Below are positions 11,403 to 21,399 of a stretch of DNA of 64,000 bases, piece after piece (within the stretch, counting starts at the first letter, position 1; every line of letters starts with the position of its first letter). The stretch spans positions 86,131,256-86,195,255 of the forward strand of contig OX235271.1 of assembly GCA_944472155.2 (NCBI GenBank), given 5' to 3'. Below the pieces are notes generated by a model that saw nothing but the letters and a program-made list of their open reading frames with translations, made no database searches and was not told the origin of the DNA. The stretch is from Trichobilharzia szidati. Its lineage: Eukaryota > Platyhelminthes > Trematoda > Strigeidida > Schistosomatidae. The position numbers were made by a program, and so were the translations under genes.

Positions 11403-11475
11403 GCCCGGCTAGCTCAGTCGGTAGAGCATGAGACTCTTAATCTCAGGGTCGTGGGTTCGAGCCCCACGTCGGGCG
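11403..11475 (+). tRNA. tRNA-Lys (CTT), retroposed with a SINE
   Basis: This folds as a complete cloverleaf. The acceptor GCCCGGC pairs with GTCGGGC (one G-U pair). The D arm is GCTC-AGTCGGTA-GAGC. The anticodon arm is TGAGA-CTCTTAA-TCTCA, with CTT at 11436-11438. The T arm is GTGGG-TTCGAGC-CCCAC and the discriminator is G. Boxes A (TAGCTCAGTCGG) and B (GGTTCGAGCCC) are intact. No T-run terminator follows; a SINE A begins only a few bases on. The flanking 14-bp duplication indicates this copy was inserted by reverse transcription, so it may or may not be a working gene. Confidence 0.9.
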
Positions 11476-11477
11476 CC

Positions 11478-11714
11478 AGTGCGTTGGTGGCACAGCGGTT
11501 AAGATGCTCGCCGACCATGCACATGGTCTGGGGTTCGATCCCCGGCCACAGACGCACTCCTTTGCCTCGCTAAACCAGAAATGAAGCTGCTAAAGAGGAA
11601 GGGTTGGGCATGAGGCTAGCAACGACATCCTGTAAAAATAAACACTGCTACAGAAACTTCAAGCCTACAGCTTGAATCCCTTTGTTCCACTGGGAGTGTG
11701 AAGGAATTTAAAAA
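11478..11714 (+). mobile_element. SINE A, type 1, fused to tRNA-Lys
   Basis: The head begins 'tgcgttggtggcacagcgg' with box A and box B (GGTTCGATCCC). The type 1 tail follows ('ctcctttgcctcgctaa', 'gggttgggcatgaggctagc', 'ccactgggagtgtgaaggaa'), and it ends in an A run at about 11709-11714. It sits two to three bases after the tRNA in the same orientation. The pair is framed by one target duplication. Confidence 0.88.
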
Positions 11715-11728
11715 AATGACATTTGAAC

Positions 11729-12228
11729 AACAGCTGGTTTATTCAAATCAAATCAAAATAAAAGTTCGAATGATGATAATATTTCAATTTTATTTTGAAA
11801 CTTTCATAAATTAAAATTAAAAGTCCACATTAATACTGATTGTTTAAATTCTATTAATATTCAAAAAGAAAGGTCACAAATACTTATGTGTGTATTATTC
11901 GTGTGACTTTTTATGCATCAGTGATGAATGTCAAATATTTTGAAAAGAAAATAACTTTTAAAAGTGAATATCTTTCCAGTAGAATAATTGTTATGGGCCA
12001 CACTTATTCCGATGTCAAAATAACAATAATAACACTAATAATACCGAACAGTACACAAATAAACCAGCTATAATCCGAATTAACCAACCAACCGAATAAC
12101 TGACCAGATCAGGGAATAAACACAATGTGATTTATCACATTTCATCCAAAGGACAAGAACAGAAAATGGTGGGAAGTAGCCTATTTCCTGACAATTCTAT
12201 ATTAAAAGAATGGATACTGAACATAGAA
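11729..12228. other. No recognised gene
   Basis: This is AT-rich sequence with a 61-codon open stretch at 11888-12073 that has no recognisable motif. I see no repeat match inside the window. Confidence 0.35.
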
Positions 12229-12229
12229 T

Positions 12230-13385
12230 ATTCTTTTCGATAACTTCATCATTAGGCTCTACAGTTATATATACATTATAGGGAATGAATGAATTAGTGT
12301 TATGAACAACATTAATGTTGTTTAAATAAAATCGAATCAATAATATTGATAGATTACAGCTCAATAGGATCAACATAACAATAAACTGAATGTCAGAAAA
12401 ATTAGGAAAGATAATATTACAAACTTATGAATGTATAGTTTCTACTGAAGGCCGGCCAGGGCAGTAGTAGGGGCTAAACTTGCTTCTTTTGAACACAGAG
12501 CACTGGTTGTTTGAGGCGAATTGCAATAGCCTCTGCTGTTTGGAGCATGCGGTGCTTCGATGATTTTGGCAATTTATTTTGGCACCCGGTAGATTATAGA
12601 CAAGGATTCTTCCACGCTGGCTTTGTGGCCGGTTCGCACCAGGTGGTCCAATATCGAACTGTTAATGGTTTTCACTACACATTTACTTAGCCATAGTGGG
12701 AGATGTTCTCGAGGACGAAAAGTCAAGTTCCTACAGCAACGGTCAGTATAAATCGCTCCACAAGCGCAATTGAATTGGTAGATACAATTTGAAGTGGCTA
12801 GTTTAGGTACTTCATCTTTCACTCGAGGTTGCACCATCGGTCGTGTGGAGAATAAGACGTGTAGTTCGCCAGCATTAAAAGTTCTTTGAACTGATTTTCT
12901 TAATTTCTTCGTAATTATCTCGCTTAGTATATCACCCTTGAATTGTAGTTGAATATATAAAGTGGCTTCTTGCATACAGATAGTGAGTAGTCCTTTTCCG
13001 ATTTCTTTGTCATGTGTTTCTTAATAAATTTTTCGGGATAGCTATTTTCAATCAAAGTATCATATACAATGCTTAATTCATCTTCAATTACTTCTGAGCA
13101 TATAGCTCTAATTCTGTGGCTGAGGGTCTTCACTAAATTTCTTTTGTACTTGAGAGGAACGAAGCTATGAAAATGTGTATATTGTCCTGTCCAAGTACTT
13201 TTTCTATGTAAATTTCTTTTTATGCTACCATCTGGTTTTGTTGTAAGGAGGACATCCAGGAAGGCAATTCTGTTTTGGGATTCCTCTTAGCATGTGAATT
13301 TCATAGACGAATGTACTTCATTGAATTCAGTAATTATTGTACTCCTATCCGAATCATTATCACAAAGAATATTACTCTTTTTTAA
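12230..13385 (-). mobile_element. Penelope-like element, 5'-truncated
   Basis: On the minus strand the RT thumb comes first (STWTGQYTHFHSF, KRNLVKTLSHRIR; 13210-13090). It is followed by ENSYPEKFIKKHM, a linker with QLQFKGDI and RKLRKSVQRTFNAGE, and a nuclease open to 12574 (CIYQFNCACGAIYTDRC, then a FRPREHLP segment). The usual YIG is YTD, so the nuclease is damaged. The C-terminus is DHLVRTGHKASVEESLSIIYRV. Its 3' UTR ends at about 12235 in a 'tgtagagcctaatgatgaag' segment shared with other PLEs here. It is the same subfamily as 41890-42780. Confidence 0.85.
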
Positions 13386-13404
13386 GTGTTAATTTTCAGA
13401 GATT

Positions 13405-13565
13405 TACCTGATGTCGAATTAGGTCACAAACGAACGTCAGTTAGAAAACTACTAAAAATCAGGGAATACTGGACAGTACGATTTCGTCCTAGTTTGAGAC
13501 TCATCAATAACACTCACCTATCACCCTTTGGTGGGACCCTAGTTATCTCATGTACGTTAGTACTC
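13405..13565 (-). mobile_element. SINE B 3' part
   Basis: Minus-strand 3' half of a SINE B. The hammerhead-like module reads TTGATGA, stem II GTCT-CAAACTA-GGAC, GAAA, a hairpin and CTGTC at about 13525-13465. The core C3 is T. It forms an inverted pair with the following plus-strand copy. Confidence 0.6.
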
Positions 13566-13890
13566 ACTAGTGACTGACTACAAGATGAAGTTGTCTGGAA
13601 ATCCAGTGGGAATTTGTGACCAGTGAAGTTCATCCAGTAGGATGTGAGGACAAATACTAACCGATGACATTAGCCAACAGTAAAGCTATAAATCTGGATG
13701 GAAATTAGAATTCATGGTAGGTCACTGGATTCTATCCCAATGGTTGACTGGTAAACGGGCCAACTTCATAACCTGAAGATACTGGGTTTGATCCCTAATG
13801 GGATCATGGCTGCTTACTGATGAAGGGTCTTATACTTGGACGAGACAGTACTGTCTAGAACTCCCTAGTTTTCAGTGGTCCTCGGAATCC
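13565..13890 (+). mobile_element. SINE B
   Basis: This has a 5' body ('tagtgactgactacaagatgaagttgtctgg'; in part), a tRNA-like middle ('tgactggtaaacgggcc', 'gggtttgatccc') and a decayed ribozyme-like module at about 13820-13865 (CTGATGA-AGGGTCT...GGAC-GAGAC). GAAA has become GAGA. Confidence 0.65.
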
Positions 13891-13940
13891 TGTATTAATT
13901 TCTGTATTGGATATTTACCACAAAGTAGAACAGTATTATT

Positions 13941-14000
13941 TACTGGATGACGTTTCGAACACAATTTAATTGTTCACAATCATATCAGTTGTAACTAAAT
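13941..14000 (-). ncRNA. Hammerhead-like 3' core, GAAACGTC type
   Basis: On the minus strand a GAAC...GTTC stem precedes GAAACGTC at 13956-13949. GAAACGT is the 3' core usual in Penelope-type hammerheads, whose short palindromic stem III (ACGT) is thought to favour dimers. The 5' core is not clean: CTGATATGA carries two extra bases relative to CTGATGA. Similar segments occur at 34859-34915 (minus) and 17947-17995 (plus, GAAA changed to CAAA). Confidence 0.45.
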
Positions 14001-14320
14001 AACGGTAGAAGACGAAAGACTTGTAAACGAATGTTTATTTGAAATTCGGTATCTCTATATAGCCAAAGTATGTACACCTTATCTTCAGCACACCATATAC
14101 ACAGATCTTCCGTGTTGTCCTACTTCTGGCCTTCCTTCATATTGTGTTTCTATGTGTTCCTTTCAAGTCTCCCATGTATCTCCACAACGCTGTATCATTT
14201 GCTTTTTCTGACATCAAATCTATCTATCTCCCTGCTATTTGATGTTTTTCTGCAAATGAACACCTCTTTATATACTACTGATAAATCTAATCAGTAGCAC
14301 ACTCCACAACTATACAACTT
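13980..14320 (-). repeat. Dispersed repeat, partner of 8110-8450
   Basis: This is the second copy of the repeat described at 8110-8450, in opposite orientation. Here it is directly joined to the GAAACGTC-type hammerhead-like end at 13941-14000, suggesting the whole is a short non-coding retroelement with a ribozyme at one end. It has no RT. Confidence 0.5.
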
Positions 14321-14499
14321 GGAAACTCGATTTTTATAGTACTCGTCCTAAAATAGATATTGGTATACAAACAGTATTGTTCTCGTAATTTCTCTTCAAA
14401 GCTGTCCAGTTATACAGTGTTCTAATAGGTTATTGAAATGCTTATAAAGGCCTGTTAATAATAGTAATTGGTTACAAAGAATTTATTATCAGTTAGTTG

Positions 14500-15490
14500 T
14501 GTTCTCCGAGCTGGTTGGTTTAATTGCTCAGCTTTCGTCGTCCCCCTTCTAGACAACATCTTCAGAGCAAGTTTTAGCATAAAATCAACTCATTTGAATT
14601 CTCCATGAATGATAGAATTGTGTCTCCTGGACACCATCTTCGTGAGTGGTAGTCGATTTATATCTGTATTGATCATTTTTTATTGACTTGGAATTTGAAC
14701 CTTCTTGTTACGTCATTTACTTTCTATTAGCTAGTAAAGTTTGTCTATATTAATATGTTTGTTAATCGCTGATTCGCTTGAGTACCAGGTTTTTAGGAAT
14801 TTTTCTGGCACTTTTGGTGTTTCCTCTATTTAAAAAATTTCGAAATTATCCCAATCAAATTGGTGTCCATAATAATATCTACATGCATTGATATGAAAGA
14901 ATATATATCATGGCTTTTTACAGCTAATTGATGCTCTTGTGTTCTGATTCGAAGGGGACGCCCACTTTGGCCGATGTAATGTCTGTTACAGTTCATACAA
15001 TTTATTTTGTAAATGGTATTAATTTTATCTTCTTTTTTTGTTGGATCTTTCGGTTTGCACAATATCGAATGAAGTGATTGTGCTGGCTGGCTTGTGTGCT
15101 ATATCTATTTCAAACGGTTTCAATATTCTAGCTGTTATTTCAGAGATATTTTTATATATGGTAGAATGAATTTTCTTGTAGTCTTTGATGATGGTTTCTT
15201 GTTGGTGTTGTGAACCGATTTTAAACAAATTTTTGGTGAAATTTTGAGGATATCCATTCTTTTTGAAGACAGTTAGTAGGTATTTTCCTCCATTCTCTTC
15301 GACACTGGAGTACTACAGTGTGTTTGAACTCTTTTAAACAATGTCTTTAGAAAGTTTCTTTTGTGGGTAATTGGGTTACTGCTACTATAGTTGAGTATTT
15401 AGTCTGTGTGTGTTGGTTTTCTATATACTTGTGTTTCTAAATTTCCTGTGTTAGTTCTCCTGAGCTACAGATGTTTTCTACTACTTCAAT
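14500..15490 (-). mobile_element. Penelope-like element, 3' half
   Basis: On the minus strand RT thumb remnants (about 15450-15340) lead to KKNGYPQNFTKNLFKIGSQ (about 15270-15210), a linker, and GIY-YIG nuclease at 15062-14826 (TIYKINCMNCNRHYIGQSGR, then RIRTQEHQLAVK). YIG and the catalytic-type Arg are present, but the frames of linker and nuclease are offset. The 3' end at 14600-14500 has CTGAAGA, a six-pair stem GTTGTC/GACGAC, then GAAAGCT, a PLE-type hammerhead-like arrangement with one extra base before stem II. The same subfamily occurs at 29220-29980. Confidence 0.8.
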
Positions 15491-17120
15491 TTTTTATCAA
15501 GCTGTACAATCGTACATATATATATGGTTTTTTAAATTAAGAAATTACATACCGTGGATAATAAAACAAATGTGTTAACATAAGATAATAATATAGTGTG
15601 AAATGCAATTAAAATGTTTGTGATTATAATCATAGTTCAGTATGAAATTTAAAGTGGCGAAACAAACAATGTCGTATACAGAATACTCGGCAGTACACGC
15701 CCACCAACAGGGTTCGAACCCAGGATCTTCCAGTCGCAAGGCAAGCCCGTAGACGATTCAGTCAGTGGGACCCGACTCCTCAATGACCAGCCAATGAATT
15801 CTAACTTCTACCTGGTTTTAAATGGCTCTCTGACTGATATCAATCCGTGGTCAAACTCAGAAAACAAATCTAATCCTTACAAACCAACTTTTGAAAATTT
15901 ACAGAATAATTCATAGGATGTACAGATGTTTGGAAGAGGGTTTGTAAATATGGGATTAGTGGGTTGATAAAAAAACGTTACATAACATGGTGTGAAATTT
16001 GATGAGATAGAATTCAACATTGCAAAAAACAATTTTGGATTTAGAATAACAAGTGGGACAAGTGAAATAATACCCTTAAACAGTAAGAATAGTAATAGTA
16101 ACAATAATAATAATAATGATAATCATGGTAATGAGGGAAAGGTGTATAGATTAACTAAATAAAAAAACGGCCAAGGCAGAAAAAGTGATCGAACATACTC
16201 CTTTTGTACACAAAGGTCTGGCTTAAATTCATGAATGGCCAAGGTTTCTGCTGTCTTTAGAATTTTCCAATGACGAAAACGCAGCTCGCAAGTTAGCACT
16301 AATTCAACAGATGATCTTAAAATCATGGTCAGTGTTGGTAGAGTGAAAGGAGTCTGTCAAGTGTACTAGATTGGAGCTTCTCACACCCTTCAGTGCTGGA
16401 ATATGTTCTCTTATTCGTGTGGAAAGCGTTCTCTGGCCACGGCCAATGTGTACCTTGTTCCACAAGAGCAGATGAACTGACAGATGCACATGGAGATGGT
16501 CAGACTGGGGAGCTTATCTTTTACAGAGATGGAGAACGACTTGTGACTGGTGAATGTCACTTGTAGTTTCGCAGCAAAAAAATGTCTTCCTAAATGATTA
16601 AGAGAGACGATTTTTAAATATATATCTGAAGCTTGATCACCTTTGAATTCCAAATTCATGAACAGGGCTTTCTTTGGGATTAAGTCAGTGACCAGTTTGG
16701 ACTGTTTATCCTTTGTGTTTTTGGCAATAAATCGTTTCGGCTATTCGTTTCCTGAGAGCGTAGTTTCTAGAAAGGCAACTTCTGAGTCAACTCAGTCAGA
16801 ACTACTAGAGTTTCTTATCCTAAAACAGAGCGAATGAATTAGCTTCCTTTTCCTGGAGATAAGTAACCAACTATAAAAGTTAGTCAGCTGTCCATTCCAT
16901 GTAGTTTTACTAAGGCACACATCAGGAAAAGGAATACCTAGTTCAGATTCCTTTTCTATGGTGAATCGCAAAGAGGGATGGCAGCTACTGAATGCAAGGA
17001 AGATAATACGTCCTTATTGTAGATGACGAAAGTGTCATCTACCTATCTTCTATAAATGTCAAAATGACCTATGGTTTGATTAAGCTGAGAGCTTTCAAAA
17101 TATATAAAATTACAAATGAG
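15490..17120 (-). mobile_element. Penelope-like element, split by a SINE B
   Basis: On the minus strand RT motif C is seen near 17045-17020 as stop-VDDTFVIYNKD, the Tyr of YVDD being a stop. The linker and nuclease region follow at 16659-16304 (MNLEFKGDQASDIYLK, KDKLPSLTISMCICQF, frameshift, IGRGQRTLSTRIREHIPALKGV). The 3' UTR runs on to about 15490. A SINE B sits in it at 15686-15899. It is the same subfamily as 33160-34230. Multiple stops make it dead. Confidence 0.8.
15686..15899 (-). mobile_element. SINE B with 9-bp target duplication
   Basis: A minus-strand SINE B is flanked by TACAGAATA at 15677-15685 and 15900-15908. The duplication interrupts the 3' UTR of the PLE around it: the sequence on either side matches the uninterrupted relative at about 33380-33400. 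The copy includes box B on the minus strand (GGTTCGAACCC), but the ribozyme-like module is mostly missing. Confidence 0.8.
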
Positions 17121-17124
17121 TGGA

Positions 17125-17750
17125 AACAGGTGCATAAATTATGAAGCTTAGTTAAGTAATCTTACTAACTGATGAATATCGCTCAGAGACAATTACCACT
17201 GAAACCGCAAGCGCTTTGAAACAAGAGTATTGTTCTTAAAAGCAAGAGATTCAGGAGTTTAAAAGGAAAGAAGAAGATCTAAAACAGGGGATGAATATGG
17301 ATTACATACTAGAAAAGCTGTAAAGCTATGGCATTAAAAGGGATTGATGAATAAACCGCCTCCCAATACATAAGTTAGATTTTCTCTGTATGTAGTAATA
17401 AGCTTCCACTTTGGACAGAAGTTATAGTCGGAAACCTTTCAAGAGGCTTGGTCCTAATTAATAAAACCCTCCAAAAGATTAGTGTATTGTCTAAGAACAG
17501 GGTGCTCAAGAATTGATCTTTTGGTTAGTCTAATTTCTTCTTTCAACAACCATACTAGACAACACCATACTGGTACGAACTATATACTTAACTCCACAGA
17601 AGCCAGTGCAGTACTACATTAACACAGATGTTGCTAAATCTAGAACATTTTTTCTGACATTTTATTGAATTATAAGTTGCTCAGAGAATGTAAGCCGTAA
17701 CTAACTCTAGTAGAATTTTGTAGAAGTTAAAGGCAATTGGTGAGTCATCC
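17125..17750. other. No recognised gene
   Basis: I found no long open frame and no clear repeat match. Parts around 17030-17110 and 17360-17520 could be older minus-strand PLE RT sequence, but I could not align them. Confidence 0.3.
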
Positions 17751-18039
17751 CTATTGCACGTATTCTCAGTCGATTGAATGAGTGAAGCCTCGATTATCCA
17801 TTCCTGCCTTCATCCTGTTATCATACATTTCAGGAATGTCATTATGTTATGATTGTACGTAGCCGCATGAAGTGTTACCCTTCCGACAAATGTGAAAGAG
17901 GATTGAGAATTAAAGAAAGAATTGAGTTCCGAGGTTGTGTAGTTGCAACTGATATGATTATGAACAATAATTTATGTTTCAAACGTCATCTATTTAGTAA
18001 ATAATACTGTTTCTCATTGTGTGATATACATATCTAATA

Positions 18040-18620
18040 TAGAAATTCATATAGAATTACTCACTATCATTGTGTCCAAGTTCTACACAAATATTATTAT
18101 TATTCTTGGCAATGTCTAAATTTTTCATTTTATTTGAAGGTCAGAGTAGGAGGTATAGAGATGGAGAGAGAGAGAGAGTTGAACAGCACACTGTTATTTC
18201 ATTGTTTAATCTTTAATCTCTCATTTCCAAGAAAAATTTGTAAACAATTATGTGAAGAAAATTATTCACAAGTCAGTAACTAATGGTAGGATGTGTTTAG
18301 CTGTTTATGTCATTACTAACTGAGTTACATCAGCTAGATTTGAAATGTGGTCAGCAAAGTTAAGTGATTCAACGTCGTGATGTATGTAAATTAATATCCA
18401 GTAACTGGAAGCTGTTTAAAGGAAGCTCTAGGTATACGTTGTGTCTTCACTTGCACTCGTGAACAAATGAATATCTGCAGCCTCGATGAAAAACCGATGT
18501 CTCCTAGGAGACTTGAACCCTCTTCATTTAGTGATGCAATCGAAGAAGTTACCACTGACTTATTTAGACTCACGTGTTGCAGATACACCTTTCTGGTGAC
18601 TGCCAACTATTGAGGAATTT
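18040..18620 (+). repeat. W1-like dispersed repeat, copy 1
   Basis: This matches 21400-22240 block by block: 'atatagaaattcatatagaattac', 'gaaaaatttgtaaacaatta', 'gtggtcagcaaagttaa', 'gacttgaacccycttc', 'cagatacrcctttctg' (quoted in short parts). The copy here ends in a decayed hammerhead-like start (CTGGTGA) near 18590. No coding potential is seen. Confidence 0.55.
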
Positions 18621-18729
18621 ATTTGCATGCCTTCGTATTGAATGCCTTCAACCACCACACATTAAGACACTGAGTTTGCCTGTATTTAGTTCCTTTCAAT
18701 AACTGAGAGCTGCTTTGGCAACTACTTCG

Positions 18730-19800
18730 CTACAACGGGGTGCCACCGACAATTATACATCTCATCCAACAGTTGTATGATAATGCTGCATGCCAAGTAA
18801 TCCACAACGGGAAATCTACGGAATCCTTCGAAGTGAAGATGGGAGTAAGACAAGGCTGCCTAATATCGCCAATGATTTTCTTGATTGCAGTAGATTGGAT
18901 AATGCGACAAACAGTGGGCAATGAGGAAACAGGCATAAAATGGACTCACACAAAAAACTTGGAGGATCTGGACTTCTCCGGTGATATATGTCTGATTTCC
19001 CACAAACTGGAAGATATGCAAGCGAAAAGCAACAAGTTGGCAGAAGAAGTATCCAGTAAAGATAGGACTTCAGGTGAACATAGAGGAAACAGAGGTGATG
19101 AAGATTCCTGGACAACACCACCAACAGCAACAACAACAGACAGCAATCAGCATAAATGGGAGGGACCTAAAAGAAACAACCATTTTTACCTACCTCAGAA
19201 GCATCGTTTCAACTACAGGCAGAACTGACGAGGACATCAAAGCAAGAATCGGAAAAGCAAGACAAGCTTTCACTACTCCCAAGTCTGTATGGAGGTCAAC
19301 AGCACTCAGCATGAAAAGTAACATCCGGATTTTCAACTCCAATGTGAAGTCAGTGCTACTATACGGATGGATCAGAGACTTGGCGTGTCATAAAGAGCAT
19401 CTCAAACAAACAGACCTTCATTAACAGTTGTCTTCGCTCAATACTCAAGATCAGATGGCCGGCCAGAAAAGATCAGCAACAGGGATCTCTGGGAGCGAAC
19501 CAACCGGGAACCGATTGTGAGACAAGTAGGCAGGAAGAAATGGAGATGGATTGGCCATACTCTGAGGAAACAATCCATCAAGTGACGTCACTAGACAAGT
19601 CATTGCTCGAGTGGAACCCGGAAGGGAAGCGGCGAGTTGGTCGTCAGTGTGAGGGTGACTTGGAGGAGGTCATGTGAAGAGGAGATGAAAACGTGTGGGC
19701 AGACATGGAGCCAGGTGAAGACTCTAGCAGAGAACCGAACTCAATGGAGACGCACGGCTGAAGCCCTATGTTCCTCTAGGAATTAAAGGAAATAATAATA
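18730..19800 (+). mobile_element. RTE-like LINE with RT palm, best copy here
   Basis: This is a non-LTR retrotransposon C-terminal half. An open stretch at 18740-19228 carries RT motif B (GVRQGCLISPMIFLIAVDWIMR) followed by the motif C region, where the usual FADD reads FSGD (NLEDLDFSGDICLISH), so a catalytic aspartate is lost. After a frameshift, 19074-19424 continues with the conserved C-terminal domain (TIFTYLRSIVSTTGRTDEDIKARIGKARQAF, here quoted in parts). The 3' tail at 19400-19790 matches 1-421. The clade is inferred from the GVRQGC and TYLGS-like motifs, and RTE fits best. Confidence 0.8.
18740..19424 (+). pseudogene. LINE reverse transcriptase fragment
   Basis: Two overlapping frames (18740-19228 and 19074-19424) make one interrupted RT C-terminal half. 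Motif B is intact. Motif C has Gly for the first Asp. A run of CAA codons at about 19120-19142 (QQQQQQ) expands the loop before ISINGRDL. The finger region and endonuclease are missing, so no active enzyme can come from this copy. Confidence 0.75.
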
Positions 19801-19989
19801 ATAACTGGAACATACTGATTATGACTAACTTTATGAGAGTCGATGGTTCCAGTGCATTTCGCTTTCAATACATCCACCATTACATCGAAAACTGGTCTCA
19901 TTATCGAATAACAACTATTAGTTTATGCCAGTTGCCATTGTAGGAACATACTGTAGACTGTATTATATCTCTTTTTTTAAACCGTATTT

Positions 19990-20145
19990 TCCTTACTTTC
20001 GTCAATGAGCAATTTTTAGCGCCACTGTTAACCAAAGTCATTGGCGATTATTAGTCCTCAACCTGGATCTGGTGAACCCCGCTGTTCCCCGACATCTCAC
20101 TAGAACTCTAGGCAACTTCATCCTATAGTCACTGACAAGTATTTT
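19990..20145 (-). mobile_element. SINE B 5' fragment
   Basis: The minus strand holds the 5' body only ('ctagaactctaggcaac', 'ccaaagtcattggcg'). The rest of 19800-20350 shows nothing that I recognise. Confidence 0.45.
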
Positions 20146-20349
20146 CCTTATTTTCTTGCTTATTTTTACAGGATTAATATTTCCTTTTATGTGTGATTAT
20201 GACTCATTTCGTTCAGAAGACATCTTCTTTTCGACTTCTCTTACTCTTATATTTATTATAAACTGGTTGTGACAAATATTCATGCGAAACCTCTTTTCAC
20301 TATCATTTTGTTCATAATATTATATCTCAGATCATTTCATGTGCCGACA

Positions 20350-20580
20350 TAGGAGTTCCAAGTGGAACATAGGGATCCAGGAGTTAATCTCTGAAGTCTC
20401 ATAAGCAGTGGTGTTGTTTTTTAGCAGAATAGGGTTGCTATCCTTACTCCTAAGCCTCCCTCTTTAATGGACTTACTGTTGCCTAGTAAATTAAGTAAGG
20501 TACAGTAGCCCATCAGTCAGCAGTTGAGCCCCAGACCGTATGCATGGCTCACAAGCATTCTACCACTGGACCACCGATAT
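20350..20580 (-). mobile_element. SINE A, type 1, diverged
   Basis: On the minus strand a tRNA-like head with a box-A-like GTGGTCCAGTGGTAGAATG and a box B region (GGGGCTCAAC, decayed) is followed by the type 1 tail ending 'ccacttggaactcc' near 20355. It is more diverged than the copies at 49260 and 62364. Confidence 0.6.
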
Positions 20581-20584
20581 ACTT

Positions 20585-20985
20585 ATAGCTGTATCGGATA
20601 CTGGTCCTCTCAGTGACCACTTGTGGCATGCACACAATATTTAAGTAAGGCAGAGTTTCGATTTTGAGAAAAAAGAACTATCTAAAAACTCACCATAACG
20701 TACAAATCACCAGGTCTTACAGACTTCCTGCTGTGGTAGTAATTGCATCTGAATGCATAACCACCAACAACCCAGCCATACTTCTAAGTGTCATCCCTCC
20801 ACATATGCATGTTTAGTCCTCCCTATCAATCCATTTTCCACACACAGAGATTAAAAACCAAATCTGGGTGAAACTTGCAACGAAGACTGTGAACAGAATA
20901 CATCGGTAATGCTGAATGATCTAATTGATTGGTTCAAGGTCACTTGACTTTGGTGTCAATTCTTTACTGTCGCCGAATGATCTTT
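20585..20985 (+). mobile_element. Inverted-repeat DNA element, right half
   Basis: This matches the right half of the element at 46922-47526 ('gcatctgaatgcataaccacca', 'gtcctccctatcaatcc'; in parts), including the terminal repeat 'ttggttcaaggtcacttgactttggtgtc' (in part) at about 20930-20970. The left half is missing or too diverged to see. No transposase is visible. Confidence 0.5.
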
Positions 20986-21199
20986 GACAACAGAAGTAAA
21001 CTATGATCCGATATTTACCAGCATTTATTTCCTAATTCTTATTTATTGATTTGACAAACTGACCCCTTCTTCTAGAAATCCTTAACGAATTACTCAGTGA
21101 TATGTGGAATCAACTCCATCAAAATTTCTAGAAACACCCAAATGTAAATATCGATCTCTTCCCATTCTATTGGTGACCAATAGATAGATGTCCTAATGC

Positions 21200-21390
21200 T
21201 ATAATATGAAATCGTGACCAGTGGAGTTTACTGTGTAGGACGTAAAGCGGATATAGATCAGTGACGTTCATTAGCGGTAGTGCTACATCGTAAGCTGAAA
21301 TAACTTAGGACTCATGGGAATTTGCTGAAAGATCAAAAGGCTAGCTCCATAACCAGAAAGTCAGGGGTTTCAGACGTCATCTAATAGTTA
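21200..21390 (+). mobile_element. SINE B 5' fragment, decayed
   Basis: The body segments 'gaccagtggagttt', 'gcggtagtgcta', 'ggactcatggg' and 'ccataaccagaaagtcaggg' follow the SINE B order with many changes. The ribozyme-like module is missing. Confidence 0.45.
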
Positions 21391-21399
21391 ATACTCTTT

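Larger units (their letters stand above)
11389..11728 (+). repeat. 14-bp target duplication around a tRNA-SINE unit
   Basis: AATGACATTTGAAC stands at 11389-11402, touching the first base of the tRNA. It stands again at 11715-11728, directly after the A-rich SINE end. Both copies are identical. The duplication encloses the tRNA and the SINE together, which marks 11403-11714 as one retroposed insertion. Confidence 0.85.

Noticed and set aside
11403..11475. Calling the tRNA an ordinary resident gene only
   Set aside because: The flanking 14-bp duplication shows the copy arrived with the SINE, so 'resident gene with a later SINE beside it' fits less well.
12230..12280. Hammerhead at the PLE end 'cctaatgatgaag...cgaaaag'
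   Set aside because: CTGA-like and GAAA-like parts exist, but stem II is too weak and AT-rich to call. The same holds at 28240, 55515 and 59625.
18816..19136. Minus-strand open frames over the RTE-like RT
   Set aside because: They are shadows of the RT reading frame on the plus strand.
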